This document shows positions 23,935 to 33,340 of a DNA stretch of 64,000 nucleotides, in pieces (within the stretch, counting starts at the first letter, position 1; every line of letters begins with the position of its first letter). Location of the stretch: contig NZ_JWTA01000004.1 of assembly GCF_000813825.1 (NCBI RefSeq), forward strand, positions 372,001 to 436,000. The letters are read 5' to 3'. Under the pieces are notes generated by a model that was not told where the DNA came from, did no database searches, and worked only from the letters and a program-made list of their open reading frames with translations. The translations under genes were made by a program, and so were the position numbers. This DNA comes from Chryseobacterium taiwanense (GTDB lineage: Bacteria; Bacteroidota; Bacteroidia; Flavobacteriales; Weeksellaceae).

Positions 23935-25353
23935 TTAAAAATGTACTTGTTGAATTTCTTTTTCAACTTCTGTTGGAGTTTCATCTTCTGACTTAATGAA
24001 AAACAGAGTGAGTACTGCTCCCAATAGCATACAAACACCTCCGACAACCACATAATCGATTGCCTGTTTTCCAAAAATTCCACTTACAATTGGTCCTCCA
24101 AAAATCCCGTTGATGATTTGAGGAATCACAATAAAAAAGTTGAAAATACCCATATAAACCCCCATTTTCTTTTGTGGAATCACTTCAATCAACATTGCAT
24201 AAGGCATAGCCAAAATACTTGCCCATGCAAATCCTAAACCTACCATTGAAATCCAAAGATAATTTACATCTTTAATGAAATACATGAGAATCAATCCAAT
24301 TCCTCCAAACGCTAACGCTAATGCATGGGTTTGTTTTTTTCCGATCCATTTAGCTATAGGAGTCAATAGAAATGCGAACGGAATTGCCCAAAGATTGTAC
24401 ATTCCGAATAATTTTCCCGTCAAATCGCCTGCATCATTAAAAGCTTTTGAATGCGTATCATCCGGGGAAAGCCCAAAATGATGTGTTGCCAAAGCACTTG
24501 TCGTAAATACCCACATCGTAAATAATGCAAACCATGAGAAAAACTGAACGGCTCCCAATCTTTTCATCTGGGAAGGAATATTTGAGAAGTCTTTGAAAAT
24601 ATCTGTAAGCTTTGATGGTTGCTCCTCAATCTCTTTTCCTCCTTCAAATGCTGCAAATTCTTGTGGGGAATATTCTTTTGTAGTAAAAATGGTGTAAAGT
24701 ATGGTTAGCAAAAGAAAACCTGCCCCTACATAGAAAGAATAAATGACATTATCTCCTACAAAGCCTGCTTTAGCTACGTTTGAAACCCCTAATCTGGTTA
24801 ACCAGTCCGGTAAATATGAACCAATCACCGCTCCAATTCCGATTAAAATAGTCTGTACTGAAAAACCAATTGTTCCTTGATGTTTTGGCAACATATCTCC
24901 TACCAATGCACGGAAAGGCTCCATTGCCACATTGATTGAAGCATCCATCATCGCAAGGAAAATAACTGCTAATAATAAAACATTTGCTGCCATCATTTGT
25001 GTTGCGGAAGCCGCATTCGGAAGCATAACCAAACCAATTGCACATAAAACTGCTCCAATTAAAAAGTATGGTTTTCTTCTTCCCAACGGGCTCCAAGTGT
25101 TGTCGCCCATATGGCCAATAATCGGCTGAACAATCAATCCTGTAATCGGTGCTACCAACCAAAACCATGACAATTCATGAACATCCGCTCCGAAATTAGC
25201 CAGAATTCTACTTGCATTTCCGTTTTGCAAGCCAAATGCCATCTGGATTCCTAAAAATCCCATGCTCATATTGATGATTTGAAGCATGGATAAATTTGGT
25301 TTTACAACTCTACCAAATTTACCCCCACCATTTTTGCCAACCATTTCCGCCAT
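23935..25353 (-). CDS. Sugar MFS transporter, SLC45/GPH type
   Basis: The 472-residue protein has about 12 hydrophobic helices. The loop after helix 2 reads GHMGDNTWSPLGRRKPYFLIG, matching the GHxSD...GRRRPF form seen in SLC45-type sucrose and maltose:H+ symporters. It should carry maltose or glucose across the inner membrane. It is the last gene of the starch locus. Its ATG overlaps the stop of the NTF2-like gene by one base (TAATG), which implies translational coupling. Confidence 0.88.
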   Translation of the reverse strand: MAEMVGKNGGGKFGRVVKPNLSMLQIINMSMGFLGIQMAFGLQNGNASRILANFGADVHELSWFWLVAPITGLIVQPIIGHMGDNTWSPLGRRKPYFLIGAVLCAIGLVMLPNAASATQMMAANVLLLAVIFLAMMDASINVAMEPFRALVGDMLPKHQGTIGFSVQTILIGIGAVIGSYLPDWLTRLGVSNVAKAGFVGDNVIYSFYVGAGFLLLTILYTIFTTKEYSPQEFAAFEGGKEIEEQPSKLTDIFKDFSNIPSQMKRLGAVQFFSWFALFTMWVFTTSALATHHFGLSPDDTHSKAFNDAGDLTGKLFGMYNLWAIPFAFLLTPIAKWIGKKQTHALALAFGGIGLILMYFIKDVNYLWISMVGLGFAWASILAMPYAMLIEVIPQKKMGVYMGIFNFFIVIPQIINGIFGGPIVSGIFGKQAIDYVVVGGVCMLLGAVLTLFFIKSEDETPTEVEKEIQQVHF

Positions 25354-25865
25354 TATTGCTTCAGTTTTTGAATTAATACATCTTCTATCGGTGTTTTTTC
25401 TACCACCACTTTATCTACCACTTCATTAGGTACCGTTACGGAAAGTACATATTGTTTTACTTTCCATTGTCCATTGATCTTTTCAACGACTCCTGAACCA
25501 CGGCAAATTTTCATTTGGGTATCTAATAATTCATCGAACCAAGCCAGTTTTCCGTCTTTACTGAAATAGATATTTCTTTTTAATGAGGTGAAATTCCAGG
25601 TTCTTTTTTTATCAAAGTAAGGTTTTGCCCAAACCATAAAGGCTTTTTTATCCCAAACTTCGGTGGCATCTGTTCCGATAAATGTGGATTCATCAGCAAA
25701 ATAATTAAAGTACGTATTGAAATCTGCTTTTGCTGCTGCAACATTAAAACCATCGAGCATTGTGCCAATATCCGTTTTTTCTTTTTCAAATTTCGCTTGA
25801 GCCGAAATGGTGGTGAAGTTCAGTACAAACAGGATTAAGACAAAGAATATTTTAGTTTTTTTCAT
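25353..25865 (-). CDS. Secreted NTF2-like (SnoaL/DUF4440) protein
   Basis: The signal peptide (ending TTISAQA) precedes a single domain of about 145 residues with the features of the NTF2/SnoaL fold: a helix with DIGTMLDGFNVAAAKADFNTYFNYFADESTFIGTD split over residues 33-66, then strands with WNFTSLKRNIYF and VVEKINGQWKVKQYVLS. Proteins of this type bind small ligands or are orphan enzymes. Coupling to the MFS sugar transporter suggests a role in the starch locus, which is inference only. Confidence 0.75.
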   Translation of the reverse strand: MKKTKIFFVLILFVLNFTTISAQAKFEKEKTDIGTMLDGFNVAAAKADFNTYFNYFADESTFIGTDATEVWDKKAFMVWAKPYFDKKRTWNFTSLKRNIYFSKDGKLAWFDELLDTQMKICRGSGVVEKINGQWKVKQYVLSVTVPNEVVDKVVVEKTPIEDVLIQKLKQ

Positions 25866-25883
25866 TTTTAATTTATTTGTTTT

Positions 25884-25956
25884 TAACGCAAAGAGCGCTA
25901 AGTTTTTCTTGAATACTAAACTCTAAAAGTTCGCAAAGGCGTTTCACTCAGCAAAG
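25884..25956. repeat. Intergenic GCAAAG-type repeat
   Basis: AACGCAAAGAGCGCTAAG (25884-25901), TTCGCAAAGGCG (25930-25941) and TCAGCAAAG (25948-25956) form three partial copies of one motif in the spacer between GH13 and the NTF2-like gene. It resembles dispersed repeats of flavobacteria, recalled from memory and not checked. Confidence 0.4.
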
Positions 25957-25982
25957 TAAAAAAGTTTAGATCTTGTTTACAT

Positions 25983-27839
25983 TTATTTTAATTCAATAAC
26001 CATTGATGTTTTTGCCGGTATGATTAGGTTTTTCTGTAATGAAAATTCTTTATCAGAAAGTATATCTTTTCCTTTTGAAAATCCTTTCAATGATTCTTCA
26101 AAATGTTTCAGATTTAATTTTTGTTCTTTTTCATCATTATTTAGAACAACCATCACACTTTCTTTTTCATTATATCGAAAATACACAAAAACATTATTCT
26201 GAGGAACGAAATTTTTAGTTTTTCCTGTATGAATGACTTCGCTTCCTTTTCTCCAGTTCAGTAATTTTTGAGTAAACTGATAAAATTCCTTTTGTTCAGA
26301 GGTTTGAGAAGCCAGATTAAAAGCATTTTGCGAATCAGATTTCCATCCACCAGGAAAATCTCTTCTGATATCTGCATCGCCACCTTTGTTTTTATCACCG
26401 CGCATTCCTATTTCGGAGCCATAGTAGATTTGTGGAATTCCACGAACGGTTGAAATTAAGGTTAAACCAAGTTTATACGCTTTCGGATCTGCATTAAAGA
26501 TTTCATTCCATCTTTCTGTATCATGATTTTCCAAGAAAACCATTACATTATTGATATCCGGATACAGGAAATCGCTTGTGAAAACATTATAGACCTTTAC
26601 CAATCCTGAATCCCAACCTTCTTTTTCTTTTAATGCTTTGGGTAAGTCTCCATACAGCATAAAATCCATTACGGAAGGTAAATAAGAATTGTAATTGGCT
26701 GCTTCTCCTGTTTTGGAATCTTTCTGCCACGCAGAAATCTGACCTGCTGTATACAACCACGTCTCTCCTACTATATTAAACTTCGGATATTCATCGGTGA
26801 TCGCTTTTGCCCATTTCGCCATCGCTTCTTTATCGTTGTAAGGATATGTATCTACGCGGAAACCTCCCAATTCGGCATATTCTATCCACCAAATTGCATT
26901 TTGTGTGAGATATTTCAGCACCAACGGATTTTTCTGATTAATATCAGGCATTGTGGTATCAAACCAGCCGTCTAAAGCGAGCTTTTTATCTATTTCAGAG
27001 GCATTGGTGTCAAATTGGGTCGTTGTTTTGTAATTGGAACGTTTAAACCCGTTTTCTCCATCTTTAAACCAATGAATCCAATCTTTTGTCGGCAAATCTT
27101 TGATCATCCAATGGGAAATTCCCCAGTGATTGGTTACATAATCCATCACCAGCTTCATATTTCTCTGGTTTAATTTTTGGGAAAGTTCTTTGTACTCTTC
27201 ATTGGTTCCGTAACGCCCATCGATTTTGTATAAATCTGTCTGAGCATATCCGTGATAGGAATATACCTTTTCGTTGTCTTCATTTACAGGAGTTAGCCAA
27301 ACAGATGTTGCTCCTAAGTTTTGAATATAGTCAAGATTGTTGATCACTCCTCTTAAATCTCCCCCATGACGACCATTAGGAAGGCTTCTGTTTGCTTTCT
27401 CTGTCAGATTCGGACTTGAATCATTTTTTTCATCTCCATTCGCAAAACGATCCGGCATGATCAGATACATGACATCTTTTGAGGTAAAGGATTCTCTGTT
27501 CGCAGAATTGGGGATCCTCTGTTTTAATTCATAGGTGTAAGAGCCTATATTTTTTTTCCCGTTCTTAATGGTAATCTTAAATTTCGGGACATTAATTTCG
27601 TGGGTATTTACCGTTACAAAAACATAGTTCGGATTTTCAACTTTTTGAATATCTTTAATCTGAACTCCGTCCGAAAGCTCAATTTCATTTTTAGCAATAT
27701 CTTTTCCGTAGACTAAGATCTGCAGTTCCGGGGTTTTCATTCCCTTCCACCAAAACGCAGGTTCTACTTTGTCTAAAGGTTTTTGAGAAAAGACAAATGC
27801 AGCTGCTGAAAGTGCTATGATTGTATATATTTTTTTCAT
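25983..27839 (-). CDS. GH13 alpha-amylase family enzyme, cyclomaltodextrinase/neopullulanase-like
   Basis: The 618-residue protein has a signal peptide of 19 residues, an N-terminal beta domain of the Cyc-maltodext_N type (WWKGMKTPELQILVYGKDI), the GH13 barrel and a C-terminal beta domain. The catalytic triad is visible as D330 in GGFRVDTYPY, E359 in IVGETW and D440 in VFLENHDTERW. It should cut alpha-1,4-glucans or cyclodextrins in the periplasm, like SusA. It starts 8 bp after the AstE-like gene and is co-transcribed with it. Confidence 0.93.
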   Translation of the reverse strand: MKKIYTIIALSAAAFVFSQKPLDKVEPAFWWKGMKTPELQILVYGKDIAKNEIELSDGVQIKDIQKVENPNYVFVTVNTHEINVPKFKITIKNGKKNIGSYTYELKQRIPNSANRESFTSKDVMYLIMPDRFANGDEKNDSSPNLTEKANRSLPNGRHGGDLRGVINNLDYIQNLGATSVWLTPVNEDNEKVYSYHGYAQTDLYKIDGRYGTNEEYKELSQKLNQRNMKLVMDYVTNHWGISHWMIKDLPTKDWIHWFKDGENGFKRSNYKTTTQFDTNASEIDKKLALDGWFDTTMPDINQKNPLVLKYLTQNAIWWIEYAELGGFRVDTYPYNDKEAMAKWAKAITDEYPKFNIVGETWLYTAGQISAWQKDSKTGEAANYNSYLPSVMDFMLYGDLPKALKEKEGWDSGLVKVYNVFTSDFLYPDINNVMVFLENHDTERWNEIFNADPKAYKLGLTLISTVRGIPQIYYGSEIGMRGDKNKGGDADIRRDFPGGWKSDSQNAFNLASQTSEQKEFYQFTQKLLNWRKGSEVIHTGKTKNFVPQNNVFVYFRYNEKESVMVVLNNDEKEQKLNLKHFEESLKGFSKGKDILSDKEFSLQKNLIIPAKTSMVIELK

Positions 27840-27847
27840 ATTATTTT

Positions 27848-28897
27848 TTATTTCGTGTATCCTATACAGAATAATGTTTCTCCTTTATTTACCGGTGGGG
27901 TTCCTATTTTATATAATATCGTTCCATTTACTTCTGAGACAATATCTTGTTTTTTATTTCCAAATTCATCTGTAATATAGCCTAAAATCTGATTGGTTTT
28001 CACACTATCTCCACTTTTTAAAGTACTGTAAAAAATTCCGTTTTCCGGAACACGGACATAATTTTGATCATTGAAGAAAGTCTGTATTTCAGCAACATTG
28101 GTTTTAGGAATTTTCCCTGTGTAATTTCCTGAAAATTTCAACATTCTGTAAACGGAACTTTTAATTAAATGTACACTTTCATTTTGTACTGTTCCCAGTT
28201 TTCCTGCTTCAATACTCAATGCAGTAATTCCTTTTTGAGTTGCTTCTTTGAACGCATATTTAGAAACATCTGAGGGTTTTAAATGATAAGGATATGAAAC
28301 TATATTTTTCATTCCGGAAGCTTCGGACAGCTTTAATGCTAATTTTGTTTTTTCTAAATTATCTTCTCTGTTATAAAAGCAAACGAACGGAAGCAGATCT
28401 TCATTCGCATCTCCTCCATGAATATCGAGAAATATATCAGAATTAGAAATGATTTCTTTTGTGATTAAATATGCGATTTGTTCTGTCGGACTTCCGTTTT
28501 GTAATCCTGGAAAGATATTATTTAAATTTTTACCATCCAAAGGATTGATAAAAGGGGTTCTTTTTTGAAAAGACTCAACATTTGCAATCGGAATGATCAC
28601 TAAACTTCCTTTTATATTTTCAGGCTTGATTTCTTTTAACAATTCCTGAACTGCAATAATCGGTGGATATTCGTACCCGTGAATTCCTGCTACAATACTG
28701 AAAACAGGTCCTTTTTCTTTTCCTTTGATAATCGTAACAGGTAGATAGGTTTCTTTTGAGTCGCTTTTAATAGCGAAAGTCATATCTTTTCTGAAAGTGC
28801 CATTTTGTTTTAAAACTTCTTTTACTGATTGTGATTTCACTATTGAAAAAGAGGCAAAAACAGACAACATAACTATTTTGGAGAGTAATTTTATCAT
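27848..28897 (-). CDS. Secreted AstE/aspartoacylase-like zinc hydrolase (M14-like)
   Basis: The chosen start at 28897 (MIKLLSKIVMLSVFASFSIV) gives a normal signal peptide; the 15-codon longer frame overlaps the stop of the preceding gene. The mature 330 residues have the zinc site GIHGYEYP (His and Glu) and FLDIHGGD (His), plus NPLDGKNLNNIFPG, typical of the succinylglutamate desuccinylase/aspartoacylase family. A C-terminal barrel-sandwich domain (VPENGIFYSTLKSGDSV) follows. The substrate, an acylated amino acid or amide, is unknown. It is 13 bp after the SBF-like gene and 8 bp before GH13. Confidence 0.85.
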   Translation of the reverse strand: MIKLLSKIVMLSVFASFSIVKSQSVKEVLKQNGTFRKDMTFAIKSDSKETYLPVTIIKGKEKGPVFSIVAGIHGYEYPPIIAVQELLKEIKPENIKGSLVIIPIANVESFQKRTPFINPLDGKNLNNIFPGLQNGSPTEQIAYLITKEIISNSDIFLDIHGGDANEDLLPFVCFYNREDNLEKTKLALKLSEASGMKNIVSYPYHLKPSDVSKYAFKEATQKGITALSIEAGKLGTVQNESVHLIKSSVYRMLKFSGNYTGKIPKTNVAEIQTFFNDQNYVRVPENGIFYSTLKSGDSVKTNQILGYITDEFGNKKQDIVSEVNGTILYKIGTPPVNKGETLFCIGYTK

Positions 28898-28910
28898 TTT
28901 TAAACTATAA

Positions 28911-29906
28911 TTAAGGTTCAATAATTTCCATACGTTTTGCAATTTTATTTGCTAACCAGCTCACATAAAACAACTGGAAACTATGGTAAATCATTACCGG
29001 TAAAAGAAACAATACTTTTTGCTCATCTGGAATTCCCAGTACCAACAGAAATAAGCTGCCGTGAACCAAAGATTTTTTAGAGCCGCAAAATGTTGTTGTA
29101 ATCACATCTTTCGTATTAAAATTTAATCTTTCAGCGAGAAATTTAAGGATATGATAGACTGTAAAGAACAAAAACACAACGCTGAAAGCCAATACTACAA
29201 ATACTATTGAAGGAACCGAAACAAAGATATTTTCGATAAATGCGCTTGAAAAACTTTCATAAACGATTAATAAAATAATCAATCGGTCAAACTCTGCGAT
29301 AATATTTGAGTACTTTGTCAACCATTTTTTGAATAAGGGATTTAACAAAACACCTAAAATAATAGGCAGTAACACTTTAATTAAAAGCTGTTCGATAATT
29401 TCAGTCTGATTTCCCGATGACGAATTGGAAACCAGAAAAAAACTCATGAGAAGCGGTGTCATAATAATTCCTATTAAACCTGAAATTGAAGCATTAAAAA
29501 TCGCTGAAGTCACATTCCCTTTTGCAATCGAAACCATTACCACAGATGAAGAAACGGTTGATGGTAAACTCCCCAGAAAAAATACGGAAAGCCAAATATT
29601 ATAATATTGTGTATCTTTTATAAAAGGATAAAATACCAAGACCAATAGAGGAAACAGAATAAATGTTCCTGACTGAATAAGCAAATGTAATTTCCAATTG
29701 GAAACGTCTTTTACCACTTCTTTCAGGTTCAGCTTTAAACCATACAACAGAAAAATCCCGGCAATTCCCCAATCGATAAAAGCAGAGAGATTAAAATAGG
29801 TGTTGTAAGATTCCTGAAACGGAAGAAATTTGGCCATCATAACCATTACAATCAATAAAAGAAGAAATATATTCTGCTTGTTAAAAATTTTAGGCATCAA
29901 CTTCAT
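28911..29906 (-). CDS. Bile acid:sodium symporter-like protein (SBF-like family)
   Basis: The 331-residue protein has about ten hydrophobic helices and the family features AFIDWGIAGIFLLYGLKLNL in helices 1-2 and LPSTVSSSVVMVSIAKGNV in the middle, with TTFCGSKKSLVHGSLF before the last helices. Members of the SBF-like group carry organic anions with sodium; bile acids are an unlikely substrate here. It opens the operon SBF-AstE-GH13. Its pairing with a deacylase-like hydrolase suggests uptake of the hydrolase product, which is inference. Confidence 0.85.
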   Translation of the reverse strand: MKLMPKIFNKQNIFLLLLIVMVMMAKFLPFQESYNTYFNLSAFIDWGIAGIFLLYGLKLNLKEVVKDVSNWKLHLLIQSGTFILFPLLVLVFYPFIKDTQYYNIWLSVFFLGSLPSTVSSSVVMVSIAKGNVTSAIFNASISGLIGIIMTPLLMSFFLVSNSSSGNQTEIIEQLLIKVLLPIILGVLLNPLFKKWLTKYSNIIAEFDRLIILLIVYESFSSAFIENIFVSVPSIVFVVLAFSVVFLFFTVYHILKFLAERLNFNTKDVITTTFCGSKKSLVHGSLFLLVLGIPDEQKVLFLLPVMIYHSFQLFYVSWLANKIAKRMEIIEP

Positions 29907-29930
29907 TACATATCATTTATAAAAGGAAAA

Positions 29931-29959
29931 AATCCTTAAAGGCAAAACCTTTAAGGATT
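29931..29959 (-). terminator. Terminator after susB
   Basis: AATCCTTAAAGG (29931-29942) is a perfect mirror of CCTTTAAGGATT (29948-29959), followed on the minus strand by TTTTTTCCTTTT. It divides the Sus operon from the SBF-AstE-GH13 operon. Confidence 0.85.
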
Positions 29960-29978
29960 CTAAAGTTAAGAAATATTT

Positions 29979-32135
29979 TTATTTTACAGGCTTAATGGAG
30001 ACTGCAAAACCTCCACTTCTTACCATTTTAAAATTGATTTTCGACTTGCTTGTAATCTCCTTTTTGTAGATGTTATAGCTTTGAGGATTGTTGATGTAAT
30101 CTGCATCTTTTCCATCTTCGTAGATGGTTGCTTCATACTTCTGACCTTTGTTCAGGAAAGAGAAATCTACTGTGTAATCACGTTTGTTTTCATCTGTAAT
30201 ACCTCCAACGAACCAGTTTTCTGTACCTTTCGCTTTTCTTGCTGTTACTACGTAATCTCCGGGTTCTGCCGATAAGATTTTCGTATCATCCCAATCAGCT
30301 GCCACATCTTTGATAAACTGGAAAGCATCCATGTGCTTTTTGTAGTTTTCAGGTAAATCTGCCGCCATCTGAAGTGGCATATACATTGTCACGTAAAGTG
30401 CTAACTGCTTTACCAGTGTAGTTTTCACGAAACGTGTATCTCCAGGGAAATAGTAATCTAATTTTGTCTGGAAAATTCCCGGTGTATAATCCATGGAACC
30501 TCCCATCCATCTTGTAAACGGAAGAATCGTCTGGTGATCCGGATTATTTCCTCCAAATGCTTCATACTCCGTTCCACGAGCAGCTTCTGCAGAAATGTAG
30601 TTTGGATAAGTACGGCTTTCTCCTGTAGGGCGTACAGATTCGTGAGAATTTACCATGATTTTATATTCATTTGCTTTTTCTGCAATTCTGTAGTAGTGAT
30701 TGATCGTCCATTGAGAATAATGATGTTCACCTCTTGGAATGATGTCTCCAACATATCCTGTTTTTACTGCATCATACCCATATTTGTTCATCAACTGGAA
30801 CGCTTTATCTGACCATCTCTCGTAGTTTGTCGCTGAACCTGAAGTTTCATGGTGCATGATTAATTTAATACCTTTCGAGTGTGCATAATCGTTTAACTCT
30901 TGTATATTAAAATCTGGATAAGGGGTAATAAAGTCGAAAACAAATTCTTTTGAATGCCCGAACCAGTCTTCCCAACCGATATTCCAACCTTCAATCAATA
31001 GACCTTGGAAACCATTTTCTGCTGCAAAATCAATATACTCTTTTACTTTGGTTGTATTGGCAGCGTGCTTTCCATTTGGCGTCAGTTTTGAAAAATCTGT
31101 TTTATCGATATGTACATTTTCAGCAGTAGAATATGCCCATTGAGATTTTCCGATGATCATTTCCCACCAAACTCCCATATATTTTGTCGGGTGAATGTAA
31201 GAGGTATCTTTATATTTTGTTGGCTCATTAAGATTGAAAATCATTTTAGATGCCATCACTTCTTCTGCTTTTGGCGCTACAATAATTGTTCTCCAAGGGG
31301 TAACAGAAGGCGTTTGAATATATCCTTTCGCTCCCTGTCTGTCTGCAGTAAGGTGAGTTTTGAATTTGAAATTCTGAGCATCTACTTCTAAATGAGAAGC
31401 CGGATAATTTAGAACAGCAGCTTCTGCAACGTTGATATATAAAGGCTCTTTCCCTTCTTTTTTCAACATTACTGGAGACTGAACTGCATTTTTAATTAAA
31501 GTCTGAGAAGCGTTTGCATCTGCTGCTTCCGGCCATCTTGCAGGAATTTCAGAAACTTTTGTTTCCTGATATTTGTATTCCTGAGAATCATAGTCTGCAA
31601 CAATCCACCAAGATTTCATATCTGTAGGAAAATCGAATTCAGAATCTTCTTCACGAATTGTGAAATAGTTCAGATTTTTCTGTTGAGGAAATTCATATCT
31701 GAATCCTAATCCATCATTGAACAATCTAAATTTTACCACAATACTTCTGTCCGTAGAAGCCTGATTCAAGGTAACCGCCAATTCATTATATTGATTGATA
31801 TAGTTTTTCTTTTCTCCTAAAACCGGTTGCCAAGTTTCGTTTTTTGAATCACGTTTCTCATCAACTTTTGTAAAACCATTGTTCAAATCGAATTTAGCAT
31901 CTTCCGGTTTTGCAATTTCTGATGCAAATTTTATTGAAGCGTCTTTAAATAACCTCAACCCTAACTTAGAATCTTCAACAACAGTTTTCCCATTGTATTT
32001 AAGGTTATAGTAAGGAACTCCCTGCTTCAACTGGAAATCCATTTCAAATTTTCCGTCCGGCGATTTTAAAGATTGTGCATTAACACCCACAAACATCATT
32101 GAGAGCAATAACGCTCCAACTGTAATTTTCTTCAT
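29979..32135 (-). CDS. susB: GH97 alpha-glucosidase, SusB-like
   Basis: The 718-residue protein has a signal peptide (ending GVNA or NAQ), a large N-terminal beta domain, a barrel and a C-terminal beta domain in the order of SusB. Motifs typical of calcium-dependent inverting GH97 enzymes are visible: WWEMIIGKSQWAY, LIMHHETSGSATNYERW, VNSHESVRPTGESRTYPN and SAEAARGTEYEAFGG, which carry the catalytic and calcium-binding glutamates. It should release glucose from maltooligosaccharides in the periplasm. It follows the SusE-like gene after 81 bp with a hairpin between them. Confidence 0.95.
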   Translation of the reverse strand: MKKITVGALLLSMMFVGVNAQSLKSPDGKFEMDFQLKQGVPYYNLKYNGKTVVEDSKLGLRLFKDASIKFASEIAKPEDAKFDLNNGFTKVDEKRDSKNETWQPVLGEKKNYINQYNELAVTLNQASTDRSIVVKFRLFNDGLGFRYEFPQQKNLNYFTIREEDSEFDFPTDMKSWWIVADYDSQEYKYQETKVSEIPARWPEAADANASQTLIKNAVQSPVMLKKEGKEPLYINVAEAAVLNYPASHLEVDAQNFKFKTHLTADRQGAKGYIQTPSVTPWRTIIVAPKAEEVMASKMIFNLNEPTKYKDTSYIHPTKYMGVWWEMIIGKSQWAYSTAENVHIDKTDFSKLTPNGKHAANTTKVKEYIDFAAENGFQGLLIEGWNIGWEDWFGHSKEFVFDFITPYPDFNIQELNDYAHSKGIKLIMHHETSGSATNYERWSDKAFQLMNKYGYDAVKTGYVGDIIPRGEHHYSQWTINHYYRIAEKANEYKIMVNSHESVRPTGESRTYPNYISAEAARGTEYEAFGGNNPDHQTILPFTRWMGGSMDYTPGIFQTKLDYYFPGDTRFVKTTLVKQLALYVTMYMPLQMAADLPENYKKHMDAFQFIKDVAADWDDTKILSAEPGDYVVTARKAKGTENWFVGGITDENKRDYTVDFSFLNKGQKYEATIYEDGKDADYINNPQSYNIYKKEITSKSKINFKMVRSGGFAVSIKPVK

Positions 32136-32158
32136 AATGACTATTTATAACTTTAAAA

Positions 32159-32194
32159 ATAGCAAAGTGCTTTTATAATATGGCACTTTGCTAT
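32159..32194 (-). terminator. Hairpin between the susE-like gene and susB
   Basis: ATAGCAAAGTGC (32159-32170) is perfectly mirrored by GCACTTTGCTAT (32183-32194) and followed on the minus strand by only five T. It may partly terminate the susCDE transcript or set the level of susB read-through. Confidence 0.65.
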
Positions 32195-32216
32195 ATAAAT
32201 TCAGATTAACTTAATA

Positions 32217-33323
32217 TTAAAGTGGTTGGATTTTGTAAGTCCCTATCTTCACATCAACAGAAATTTTATAATTACCTCCTGTTCCATCAAAATTAATATT
32301 TCCATTACTCCCTTTAGGCGCGATATATCCTGTATTACCATCACCCTCAATATTTCCCCAATCTAACTCTCCCCAAGATTGTTGACCTAAGAATTTTATT
32401 TGTGTTCCTGTAGGAAGAGAGATTATATGTTCAAATTTACCACCTCCTAGATTTGTCATGGGAATGGCTGTACTCGCATTCCAACCATTAACTGTACCCA
32501 CTAGATAAAGATTGGTAGGATTCCAATTATTAATTACAGAAGGAGTAACTGTAATCGTTTTTTGTGCAGGATCGGCATTAATTGCAATTTTATACATCCC
32601 TGTAGTACCTGTAAACTGAATATTCTCAGAAGGTGCCGCAACTAAATTTGAAGACCATGTTTTAAAATACTTATAGGCATCATTCATTCCTGTTACATCT
32701 AAGCTATAATTCAATGGATTCCAATCTTGCTGACCTAAGAATCTAAATGACTTTCCATTTTCTAAATACGTATAAATTGTAGAGGAATTATCTTTTTTAT
32801 ACAACATTTGTGCACTTGTAGCATTCCATCCAATCGCAGAGGCATCACCAACAATATAAAATGATGGTAACTCGGTAAGATAAGGAGTAACTGTCATAGA
32901 TACAGTATTAGAATATAATACCAAATTTCCAACTTTCGAACGTAATCTGATTTCTATTTGATTACTTATATTTGGTAAAAATCCACCATCTAATAATGTT
33001 TTGTTAAAATCACCTACAGTATATGTTACTGATAGATTTTTAGCGATCACATCGACATTTTTTGATGTTCCAAAATTAGTTCCTGCTTTTGCAATTTCTA
33101 ATGTATTACTAGCTGCAACTTGAATATTGAATTGTGGATTTACCCAATCAAATTTTACTGCTTTATTAGCTTCATCCTCCTTTTTAAGGATTAAAGTATT
33201 TGCATCTGCTAACAGAGTTGGATTAGTTCCCTCACCCAGAACAGCTTGATCTTCATCTTTTTCACAAGAAGTAATCAAAAACCCAACAAACAAGATTATA
33301 AATATTTTTAAAGTTTTTTTCAT
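32217..33323 (-). CDS. SusE/SusF-like outer-membrane starch-binding lipoprotein
   Basis: The lipobox LITSC gives an acylated Cys near residue 20. The N-terminal domain to about residue 150 has the SusE form (LKKEDEANKAVKFDW and VTYTVGDFNKTLLDGG). Two starch-binding beta domains follow, each opening with a VG-x-x-x-GWN motif (SFYIVGDASAIGWN and NLYLVGTVNGWN) and each containing FLGQQ(D/S)W, whose tryptophan is the likely sugar platform. It should sit on the cell surface next to SusD. It follows susD by 17 bp. Confidence 0.9.
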   Translation of the reverse strand: MKKTLKIFIILFVGFLITSCEKDEDQAVLGEGTNPTLLADANTLILKKEDEANKAVKFDWVNPQFNIQVAASNTLEIAKAGTNFGTSKNVDVIAKNLSVTYTVGDFNKTLLDGGFLPNISNQIEIRLRSKVGNLVLYSNTVSMTVTPYLTELPSFYIVGDASAIGWNATSAQMLYKKDNSSTIYTYLENGKSFRFLGQQDWNPLNYSLDVTGMNDAYKYFKTWSSNLVAAPSENIQFTGTTGMYKIAINADPAQKTITVTPSVINNWNPTNLYLVGTVNGWNASTAIPMTNLGGGKFEHIISLPTGTQIKFLGQQSWGELDWGNIEGDGNTGYIAPKGSNGNINFDGTGGNYKISVDVKIGTYKIQPL

Positions 33324-33340
33324 GATATTTTAATTGTTGA

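Noticed and set aside
24770..25168. 132-residue ORF inside the MFS transporter gene
   Set aside because: It overlaps the well-supported transporter in another frame of the same strand and shows no domain.
27848..29906. Bile-acid processing module (symporter plus hydrolase)
   Set aside because: The hydrolase has an AstE/M14-type zinc site, not an Ntn-type bile-salt hydrolase, and the flanking genes are for starch.
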